Of a stretch of 64,000 nucleotides of DNA, positions 55,267 to 64,000 are shown piece after piece. Below the pieces are notes generated by a model that made no database searches, was not told the DNA's origin, and saw only the letters and a program-made list of their open reading frames with translations. Both the position numbers and the translations under genes were made by a program. The DNA comes from Rapana venosa. Lineage: Eukaryota; Mollusca; Gastropoda; Neogastropoda; Muricidae. The stretch covers positions 9,968,967-10,032,966 of the forward strand of contig CM054145.1 of assembly GCA_028751875.1 (NCBI GenBank), in the 5' to 3' direction. The number at the start of each line of letters is the position of its first letter. Position 1 is the first letter of the stretch.

Positions 55267-55300
55267 GGGGGGAGGGGGGGGGGGGGGGGGGGGGGGGGGG
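55267..55300. repeat. G-rich homopolymer (34 bp)
   Basis: G run with one A interruption; the length is probably unreliable. Confidence 0.9.
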
Positions 55301-55566
55301 AATGGGGAAAATGTAACCAATATTCAGCACCATGAACGTCCAAGAAAAGAAGAATCAGAACTTGAAAACGAGAATGTTGTTTTACTCATATAGATCTAAA
55401 ATGGAAAAAAAAGATGTAATATGAAAATGTGTGTGCACCTACTCGCGCGCATGAACACGCACGCACGCACATACGCACTCATATGTACGCGTGCGCAAGC
55501 ACACACACACACACGAGCGCACTCGCCTGCACGATGCAGTTTGCACACACATACACACACCAAGAA

Positions 55567-55792
55567 TCCTTCGGATGAGACTATAAACCCGTGTGTGCGA
55601 ACGCATGCGGAACATCTTGCGCACACGTTAAATCCTGTTCCGCTTTTCGAAATAGTAGGCCATTGTTTGGCGGTGGGAACAGATGACAAAATTTACAAAA
55701 CTGCATATACATTGGGACTGGATGTACAAAAAATAAATAAAAAGAAGCACACGAGTGTTTATTCCATTACCATCGATATCAAATGAATAAAA
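55567..55792 (+). mobile_element. tRNA-headed SINE (family D), head-truncated
   Basis: TCCTTCGGATGAGACTATAA through GGTGGGAACAGATGACAAAA to GTGTTTATTCCATTACCATC. Confidence 0.86.
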
Positions 55793-55807
55793 ACATACGC
55801 CATATAA

Positions 55808-56063
55808 CACATAACTGGTGCTGACTCCACTCCCCTGAAAGTTCTTGACTGAGACTATAAACCCAGACCCCTTTGTGCAAATGCATGCAGAACATCTTGC
55901 CCACACGTCAAAACCTGTTCTGCCTTTCGAAAGAGTAAGCCACTTACGCTGGTGAGAACGGATGACAAAATTGATAAAACTGCATACACAAAGGGACTAG
56001 GTGTAAAAAACAACACCCCAAGCACATTGGAGTGCTTATTCTGATATCCTTGAAACAAAGGGA
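55808..56063 (+). mobile_element. tRNA-headed SINE (family D), head-truncated, tandem to the previous
   Basis: GTGCTGACTCCACTCCCCTG, GACTGAGACTATAAACCCAG, GGTGAGAACGGATGACAAAA and ATATCCTTGAAACAAAGG. Confidence 0.82.
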
Positions 56064-56214
56064 CCCCCCTAAAAAAAACACACAAACAAACAAACAAACA
56101 AAACCAACAACAAACAAACAAACAAAAAACCCAACCAACAACAAAAGAACTCAAACTCGAACTGGAAATGTTTATTGAGAGTAAATAGATAAGCACAGGG
56201 CTTCTTTTCACCAT

Positions 56215-56216
<2 letters not shown>

Positions 56217-56252
<36 letters not shown>
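56217..56252. repeat. (CT)n microsatellite
   Basis: CTCTCT run marking the left edge of the low-complexity block. Confidence 0.9.
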
Positions 56253-56259
<7 letters not shown>

Positions 56260-56260
<1 letters not shown>

Positions 56261-58680
56261 GGGCTGTTTTGTTTTTCTCTTCTTTTTTTCCTTTTCCTTC
56301 TTTTGTTGATTTGGTTTTTCTTTCTCCTTGTTTGTTTGTCTGTTTTGTTTGGGGGGGGGGGTGGGGGGGGAGGGGGGGGGTGTTTTTAAGATTTTTTTTT
56401 TTTTGGTGGGGGGGGGGGGGGGGGGTGTTTTAAAGGGTTTTATTTCCTTGTTTCAAATGTAATGTTGGTTTTTTGGGTTATTTAAAAATTTTTTTCCCCC
56501 TAGGGGGGTTGGTGTTAAAAAAGAAGTTGTTATTCATTACCCTGAAATAAAAGAATTTGTCTTTGCATTGTTTTGGATTTTATTTTATATTTTAATTTTT
56601 TTGGGGCTTGGTGTGTTGTTTTTTGGGGGTTGTTTTTTTTTTTTTTTTCTTTTTTTAAAATTTGGTTTTTCTTTTCTTTTTTTTGGGTTTTTTTTTTTTT
56701 GGTTTTGTGTTGTTTTGTTGTTGTTTGGGTTTTTTTTTTTTTCCCTTTTTTTTTGTTTGGGTTTTTTTTTCCTTTTTGTTTGTTTTTTTTTGGGGGTTTT
56801 TGGGGGGTGTTTTGGGTTTTCTTTTTTGGTTTTGTGTTTTTTTGGGGGTTTTTTTTTGTTTTTTTTTTTTGTGTTTTTGTGGGGGGGGGGGGGGGTGTTT
56901 TAAAAAGGGTTATTTCCCCCTTGTTTCTACTGTGGAGTGTAAAGTTTTGGGTTTTATTAAGATGTATCACTAGGGCGGGGATAGATGTAAAAAACCCGGA
57001 GTGCTTTTTCATTTCCTGAAAAAAAAGTTTTGTTTTCTCTCTTCCTCTTCTCTCTCTCTTCTCTTTCTCTCTTCTCTCTCTTCTCTCTCTCCACACACCA
57101 CAACACACACCACACCACACAAAGGGGTTTGTGTGTTGTGTGTGTGGTGTGGGTGTGAGAGAGAGGAGAGGGGGAGAGAGGGAAGAGAGAGAGAGGAGGA
57201 GAGAGAGAGAGGAGAGAGAGAGAGACAATGACAATGACAATGCAAATTTTTTTATTTGAGGATAATAAATAAGCACCATGGTTTTTTTTACTCCAGTCCC
57301 CCCCCCTTTGGGGATACTTTTAAAATAAAAACCCCAAATTACTTATACAGTCCCCAAAAAAAAACAAGGGGAAAAAACCCCTTTTTCAAAACAGCCCCCC
57401 CCCCCCCCAACAACCCCCCCCCCCCCCCAAAGCAAGAAAATAAAAGAAAACCATAAAAATCACCCCCCCCCCCCCCCCAGAAAACCTTACCAAAACAAAC
57501 AAACAAAAAAACAAAAGAAAAGGGAAAAACCAAAAACCAACAAAGATGAAAAAAAGAGAAAAAAAAAAACAAACCCCAAAAACAAGACAAAAACAAAACA
57601 GACCCAAGAAAAAAACAAACCCCAAACAATAAGTGTAAAGATAAAATCAAACTTGTCAAATGGTAAATACTTTTTTCCCCTAATTTAAAAATAAATTTAA
57701 TTAAAAAACAGTCATTTCAAATAACAATAAAATATTCTCAAAACTCCCTTTCAATAGTGAAAAATCAAAAAAAATAAAAAAATAAAATGAATAAAAAAAA
57801 ACCAATTAAACAAGATAAAAAAACCAAAAAAAACCCCCCCCCTTCCCAACACCCCCCCCCTAAACAAAAAAACCCCCCCAAAAGTCCAGACTAAATACAA
57901 GCGTGCGCGCGCACACACACACACTACACATCACACCACTTACGCACGTATACCCACGCATGCACACCACACCCCACCCCACAACTCTTACACATCACCC
58001 TCACACATAATCACCAAAACCAACACACACACACCACACATCCTGGATACATACCCATTTGAAGAATTTCCCCCATACAAAATAGACACATGTCAAAAAT
58101 TTTCAAATATCATAACCATACTTTTACAGACAAAACCAGGAAATAAACTTATTTGATGTACAAAGAAGCAAGCCACAAAGCATAAAGAAAAAGCCCAATT
58201 AAATCAGCTATTTAAACAATAAACAACAGAACTGCTTTCTTTCCGCTTCAATCTCAACCTGTGAATGGGCGCTCATTACTATCACTGACACACACATACA
58301 CACACATATACACACACCAACATATTCATGCTGCGCAATCCTATATACACATTATTAGAATTGTAAAAAAAGTCCAGAAGTAATGAAATTGTCAAAAAAC
58401 ATTGCAAATTAACAACCCTCCCTTTCTGAAATTAACAACAAAATAAAACCCAAAGCCCTTTTGGGGGGGGGAAAACTCAGAAATTTATTTTTTCAAAATC
58501 AAAACAAGCAAGGGCACACACCACACACACACACACACTACAATTCAAAGAAAGCTACTAATGTCAGACAGAGAGAGAGAGAGAGGAGAGGAGAGGGGGA
58601 AGAGGTAATTTGGTTTAAAATGCAAGGGAGGATTGTTTACTTTGTTTCCAACAGATAAATTTGTGGATTTTTTTTTTTGA
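56260..58680. other. Low-complexity block, probably low-accuracy consensus
   Basis: Dominated by T/G runs (56260-56930), GA/CT and CA tracts (57040-57240) and A/C runs (57290-57900). Damaged family-D SINE tails are recognisable at about 56510-56560, 56960-57030 and 57245-57330 (for example GATAGATGTAAAAAACCCGG), with homopolymers stretched and single bases dropped. Long open frames here consist of Phe, Gly, Lys and Pro runs and are rejected as genes. Confidence 0.7.
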
Positions 58681-60570
58681 TGCATCAAGGGGATAAAAAA
58701 ATGACTTTTGAGATTGTTAAAGTTTGGAGTTGTCAAAATGAGTCGGGAAGGGGGGGGAGTTCACAGCAAGGGGCCCCTGAGTAAATAAGTAATTTGAACA
58801 AATTATTTTGGGATTGGGAACATGGCTTTTTGGTATTTTGGAATGATTCATTTTGGGAATTGTCTTTTAAGGATGAGGGAAAAATTCCTGTCATTATCTT
58901 AAACTCATGATGCCTTTGTTAAAAAATTTGGGCTTTGGTGTAGGGGAAGAATATTTAATGGGGATAATCCATTCTTTAAGGGGTCTTCTTCGAAGAACCC
59001 AATTTAAGAGCACGTTTATACGACTTATAATGGTTTCATAGTGTTTGCACTAGAGAACCCACAGGGTTGAAGCATTTATTGGGATTGTATAAAGCTTTAA
59101 GAATAGTTTTCTGAAAAAAGTCAAGAAAATGTTGATTTTAGTCAGTTGGTATACTCTTTGAGACATGTTTTGCAAGATGGGATATTGGGTGGTACCAGCT
59201 GGATTTTTATCAATTTTTACTCCCAGAACTTTTTTGGTGAGAGGGGTTTTTTTATTGTTTTCCTTTTTTTAATATGGATTGGAAAAATTTTTGATAGATT
59301 TTGGCTTTGTCTGGGAGTGATAAGATGATTTTGTTTTTTGGGGGTGTATAGAAGTGATTTAGTTAGTCCTTTTGACAAGATCATCGTGCTATTTTGCAAT
59401 GTCTTGCAAGAGGTTATGTAGTTGGTTGTATGTAGGGTTTTGTCGTCAGCAAAAAATTCGCATTTAATTTGTATGGAGGGGAAGGTCATTTTGTTAATGA
59501 AAGAGAATTGGTCCTAAGATGGTCCTTTGGGACTCCCTAATGATGGGTTTTTTGTGGGTGTGGACGTTGCTATTGAAACACATGTTGCTGTTTTTAAAAT
59601 AAGAAAAAGAAGTTCAAGAGTATTTGTAGAGGATTATATAAGTCTAGCTTTTTAATGAGAAGTCTTCGGCAATTGTATCAAATGGTTTTTGAAATTAAAA
59701 TAATACTCCACAAAATTTATTGTCATTAAAGTTAGACAGCCAATTGTTACAAGCTAGTTAATGCCGTATGGACGAGTGATTTTTTCTAAATCCAGATGAT
59801 TTGGGGAAGTAAGTTGTTAAAATTTATAGAGGACTTGTGTTTATTCTATGTTTTTCCCAAAAGTTTTTTAAAAAGGGAAGATAAAATAGAGTTGGGCCCA
59901 TAATTTTTAGGGATCAGAAGTGTCTCCAGACTTGTGGCGGAATCCCTTTGAGTTTTGAAGGCGTTGGGGAAAAAAGTTTTTATGAAGACAAAGGTTATAG
60001 ATATGGTCAGAGTGTCTTAAAACTGGGCGAGAGTTTCGTATTCTGCCATCTATTTCCTCAAAACCACGCGTACTTGATTGTTGAGGTGAGTCAGGTAAAC
60101 GGACCTCGAAACAGATATGAATGGTATGTGGAGTTTTGATGGAATAGCTTTTCTTGGCAGAATTGTTTTTAGTTCATTGAGATATTGGACTTGATTTATC
60201 TTTTAAATTATGTTACAAGGAAAAATTTAATGAAAATGTTGTTAGTTTTTCAGAGAAATTCTTTAATTCGTTTGATTTTGGAAAAAACAATTGATTTTTT
60301 GTTATTTTATTTATTGCCCTTCCATCGTCTTTGAATTTTTTTTTGGGTGAAAATAGATTTGGAAAAATTTCCTTTTCTTCCCGTTTTGTGAATTTATGGC
60401 ATTTTTTAATTTTTTTTGCCTCCTATAAATATTTTGTTTTTTAAGAAATCCTAAAATAGCATGCTTCTTCTAGTTCCTTTGTAAACCAAGGTGGGTTTTC
60501 GGCATGTTTGATCCTTATGGTTTTTAATGGGGCATGTTTGTTTTAGATTTCAGTAAAAAAATTTTATCCC
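58680..60570 (-). pseudogene. Decayed CR1/L2-like LINE reverse transcriptase
   Basis: Minus-strand translation pieces in three frames fall in the order of a non-LTR RT: NPLWFTKEL, QSSGFRKNHSS, DNWLSNFNDNKFCGVLF, a GPILF piece, catalytic FFADDKTLHTT, KVLGVKIDKN, RVYQLTKINIFLTFFRKLF, SPLNILPLHQ and RGPLL. Many frameshifts and stops, several at homopolymers, separate them, so the element is inactive or the sequence here is error-laden. No endonuclease domain was recognised. Confidence 0.8.
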
Positions 60571-60837
60571 GAACTCAATGGCCGGTTGGATCGTAATATT
60601 GAATGTTTCGAGAGCATGGAACTGCTTAACTTATAAGAAAAACTGTCTTAAAATTTTCAAAAGAGCGATAGGTTATAGTTTTATGGGCCGGTTTAGGAAA
60701 ATTTTTTTTCCTTTTTTTTACCATGGGTACAGACTGGGTAGTGGTCGACAGTTGTGTACAGGGGGCACAATTTCTATGATGTTTTTAGGGTTGTCATGTG
60801 TGATCAATGATTGGGTTTTAGAATTTTTTTGAGTGTG

Positions 60838-60985
60838 CATGTGTTGGGGTGTGTTGGGGAGAGAGAGGGAGAGAGGGGAGAGGGAGAGAGGAGGAGAAAA
60901 AAGTCATGAGAGAGAGAGAGAGGAGAAAGGGAGGGGGGAGGAGAGAAAAAAGAGAGGAGGGGAGAGAGAGAGAGAGAGAGAGAGG
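60838..60985. repeat. GA-rich microsatellite
   Basis: GAGAGA/GGGAGA tracts; the apparent Arg/Glu frame is an artefact. Confidence 0.9.
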
Positions 60986-61059
60986 AATTTTTATGTAAAT
61001 TTCTTACAGTTCTTGTTTTTTATTTTTTATTTTTTAATATAGTTTTTATATAGTATACA

Positions 61060-61095
61060 TGTAATACACACCCACACCCCAACAACACCCCAACA

Positions 61096-61126
<31 letters not shown>

Positions 61127-61130
61127 CACA
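61060..61130. repeat. CA-rich microsatellite
   Basis: CACACC and CACACA units; right edge of the low-quality block. Confidence 0.9.
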
Positions 61131-61224
61131 TTCTTTGTTTTTTACATGTTTAGTCTCAGGCAAGGCAAGGCAATGTGGGCTAGTATTTTTGGATGATTTC
61201 CGTGGAAAAGATAAAATGTATTGT

Positions 61225-61280
61225 ACTTCCGCTCATGCGAAGTCGGGCCTTTCCGCAGAAACAGAGAGAGTGTCAACATG
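61225..61280 (+). promoter_or_regulatory. RPL36A: eL42 gene core promoter and 5'TOP leader
   Basis: TACTTCCGC (ETS-like) is followed by a pyrimidine tract CCTTTCC (61248-61254), the expected 5'TOP start of ribosomal protein mRNAs, then a ~23-base leader to ATG 61278. The exact start site is inferred. TOP mRNAs are translated under mTOR control. Confidence 0.7.
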
Positions 61281-63765
61281 GTGAGTGCCTGAAATTCTCT
61301 TGCTATAAGAAAATCGGACTCCATCTGGAGCTTATAATTGTACATTTCTGAAATAGCTTTTAGTATCTATGAATATACCTTGTATATTTTTTATTCGGTT
61401 TGTTATGCAATGTAAAATGAGTTACTTTTATAATTAAAATTGATGGAAACAAAAGTAGTACGATCTACAGAAAAGAACGATCAGGAACTTCTGCTAGTTT
61501 TGAAAATGAATCGATGTGTAGGATACCAGCCAGACACATGTTTCTGCAGCAGTAGTATGGCAACCTCCCAGTCATGTCGTTGAATTTTGTGTGGAGATAA
61601 AAGGTTTAATTGCATCAGCAGTTCGAAACCCGATCACCGTAAATCTGAGTGGGCATAGCCGTGTACTACACGACTTGCTAATTTGAAGCCGATGGGGCCT
61701 CAAAATAGAAAGTATACCGTTATCATGATCCTCCCATCTCTCTCTCACCAACTCTTGCACTCTGTCCTTACTAGTAAATAACCGTTGTGAATGCCTAATG
61801 CAGTAATACTAATTTAGTAATAGCCACATCTTGTTATAGCTATAGCTAAGCCAGTATCTAGCCTTTAGGCCTAGGGGGCATAGTTTATTATTAAATCATA
61901 AATGCCAACACTGCAGTTTATAACTATTGCATCAAGTTGTATATTATTTCATTTTGGAACCTGCTACAGTGATAGCTCTGTGGTCAGAGCACAAGATTTT
62001 TGTTGTTCCTTGGTTAGAGCTTTGACTTTTTGAGGTTTACTAATGGTGAGATTTTTGTGTGTGACAGCTTTTACCCCATACCAACAACAATTCAACCTAC
62101 CTATTTAAGTATTTTGCCAGGACAGTGGGGAGGTACCTCCCTGCTCTTTTATATTTGTTTATATATATTTTCAACTGTTGTTGGTTCTTTTGATGTGCAC
62201 ATGTCTAACACTAAGTGTAAACTGTTTTACTGTAACTTGTAAGCACGTGGGTCTGACTACAGTCTACACTACACAGTCTACAGTCTCCAACATTCAGTGT
62301 TTTTTCCTGTCGAACTGGGAAGAAAGGGCAAGGATGTAATCGAACCCTGTGAACCCATGTCTGAACTGTTCTGCAATTGATCAGTGAATCGGTTCAATCA
62401 CCCTTCTTGGATAATGGTATATTAACGTATCAAAAAAAGTTACCCATAAAAAAGTTACCATATAATGCCGTTATTTTAAAGTAGTTTGAAATAAGGAAAC
62501 CTTGACCATCAGTTATCCAATATGCCTACATTACTTCCTGTGTATAACTATAAGTAGTTAACCTAGTACATTTGGCACTTCTGGATGATTTGTAGTGAAG
62601 GTAAAAAGTGGCTGTGATTGTGAAGAATGTTTCTTTTTGGTATATATACATATACCATTTTGTGAGTTGGTGCTAAAAATTAATGTGCACTACTATTACA
62701 GTATTAGTTTTTGTATTCTTTTGATTTCATTTTTATTTCAGTTTCTATTAAAAAATTTGCATTTCTGTAGTGATGACTTGCGTGGGTGCCGTAAAGCCAC
62801 CAATCCAGTCCAGCCATAATTATTAGTAGCATGTCATATACATTATGTAGAAAAAGACTTGAGCGCTTACACATCTGTTGACCCAGGTTTGAATCTTGTT
62901 CAAGAGGATTTTTCCTCTGGAGTTAACGTCAGTGCAGACTCCACTCCCACAAAAGTCCTTTGGATGAGATTATAAACCGAGGTCCCGTGTGCATACGCAC
63001 GCAGTACATCTTGCGCACTTGTTAAAACCTGTTCCGCTCTTTGGAAGAGTAGGTCATTGTGTGCCGGTGGGAATGGATGACAAAATTTGCGAAAACTGCA
63101 TGCACATGGGGATTAGATGTTAAAAAAAGCTCATGAGTGCTTATTCCATTATGCCCGAAATAAAAGAATAAACACACACACACACATTGAGTCACACTCA
63201 CACTTGCACACACAGAACAAACACACACGCAGACACACACACACACACGCACACACAAAGAGCTCAGTATGGTGTTTTTGTCAATGCAGTGCCCACATTT
63301 CCATTTGGTTTTTGGACTAGTACAGTAGTACTAGTAGTAGTAGTAAAGTCTTGAACTTTACAACTTGTGGTTGTTGAGATGTCGCGGAGTTTTGCTTGAA
63401 AGGTTATCCTATGGTTTTTATACATTAGCCATGCAACTTTTCAGCCTTGGTGTAATTTTCTGGGCTGTTGCAGGTTTTAACTAAACTATTATCAGTCAAA
63501 TGTAATCAGTTTTTATACTGTTTGATATTTCACAGATCTTATGTGGTCCTTGGTTCCATACTGATGATACATTGCTATGATTTATTTTATAACCCAAGAT
63601 GCTTTAGTAAGATTATGGTATTTCAATTATCCTGTAAACACAATTGTTTCCAGGTGAACGTACCCAAGCAACGAAAAACCTTCTGCAAGGGTAAAAATTG
63701 CAAGAAGCATACCTTGCATAAGGTGACACAGTACAAAGCTGGCAAAGCTTCCCTGTATGCACAAG
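61278..63765 (+). CDS. RPL36A: Ribosomal protein eL42 (RPL36A/L44), first 38 codons, continues past the window
   Basis: Two coding exons are visible: ATG alone at 61278-61280 with donor ATG|GTGAGT, and 63654-63765 after acceptor TGTTTCCAG with a phase-1 donor CAAG|GTCAGT. Together they read [38 protein letters not shown]. This is the conserved N-terminus of large-subunit protein eL42, which lies near the ribosomal E site. The family is about 105 residues, so roughly two thirds lies beyond 64000. The CKGKxCKKHT form resembles the fungal and many invertebrate versions rather than the human FCKKCGKH. Cys residues of the N-terminal zinc-binding pair are present. The plus-strand direction and TOP leader fit an intact gene. 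Confidence 0.95.
61975..62410 (-). mobile_element. SINE family F copy in the eL42 first intron
   Basis: The minus strand begins near 62405 with GGGTGATTGAACCGATTCAC, a B box GGGTTCGATTACATCC, CCCTTTCTTCCCAGTTCGAC, then the body with GAGCAGGGAGGTACCTCCCC and the tail ending in GCTCTAACCAAGGAACAA. Confidence 0.7.
62868..63172 (+). mobile_element. tRNA-headed SINE (family D) in the eL42 first intron
   Basis: B-box-like CCCAGGTTTGAATCTTGTTC, TCTGGAGTTAACGTCAGTGC, GATGAGATTATAAACCGAGG, GTGTGCCGGTGGGAATGGAT and a CCCGAAATAAAAGAATAAAC tail, followed by a CA microsatellite to 63255. Confidence 0.88.
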
Positions 63766-64000
63766 GTCAGTTGTAAGCATATGTTAATGTTTTTGTTGTT
63801 CGTGTGTGCTTGGTTTTATTGTGTATTTTTATAGAAAACTAATGAACATGCAATTTTATGTTTTATTGTCTTTTTAAATTAACACATTGTTTCATAGAGT
63901 CATGTATTTCCATGATTCAGTTATGTAATTAGATTGGTAATAAAAAAAAAAACTACAGTAGAAAACAGTCACTTTCATTACTTCTGATAAATTCCTGAGA
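63766..64000 (+). other. RPL36A: Second intron of the eL42 gene (partial)
   Basis: Begins with the donor GTCAGTTG; AT-rich, no further exon before the window ends. Confidence 0.8.

Noticed and set aside
56568..57279. Long Phe/Gly- and Lys-rich frames on both strands
   Set aside because: Homopolymer-driven frames in low-complexity sequence; no domain or codon signature.

Overview
This window is eukaryotic, metazoan genomic DNA: intron-rich genes with GT-AG splice sites, dense microsatellites, minisatellites, SINEs and LINE fragments. The SINE and RTE content and the eL42 sequence suggest a lophotrochozoan, most likely a mollusc; that placement is inference.

Three genes can be supported. (1) Minus strand, 3435-13805: a small gene for a 342-residue NHL-repeat (beta-propeller) protein with no RING or B-box. 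It has three coding exons and a probable 5' UTR exon under an ETS/YY1 promoter. (2) Minus strand, 18835-52672: a 19-coding-exon gene for a predicted 1063-residue secreted protein. It has a signal peptide, three pleiotrophin/midkine C-domain-like modules with lysine-rich tails, then eight fibronectin type III domains resembling FN4-FN5-FN6 of DCC/neogenin. Every internal exon junction is phase 1 and the protein stops with no membrane segment. The 3' UTR probably runs to about 15850. This architecture is the main discovery candidate. (3) Plus strand, 61248 to beyond the right edge: the 5' end of the ribosomal protein eL42 (RPL36A) gene, with a 5'TOP leader and a first coding exon holding only the ATG.

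The introns of gene 2 are crowded with repeats. Minisatellites abut exons 8, 12, 16, 17, 18 and 19, and two of them copied gene boundaries: the exon-18 splice donor (about 18 copies) and the stop-codon end of exon 19. Three copies of one terminal-inverted-repeat element each lie 28-50 bp upstream of a splice acceptor. Interspersed families include an 11-copy SINE with a tRNA-like then 5S-rRNA-like head, several tRNA-headed SINEs, a ~325-bp repeat with a terminal hairpin, a piggyBac-like non-autonomous element, and RTE-like LINE fragments, two of them nearly identical.

Layout: 1-3434 mostly non-genic; 3435-13805 NHL gene; 13806-15850 intergenic with one RTE copy; 15850-52700 midkine/FN3 gene; 52700-56200 intergenic or its 5' region; 56200-61130 low-complexity, probably error-rich sequence with a decayed CR1/L2-like LINE; 61200-64000 start of the eL42 gene.
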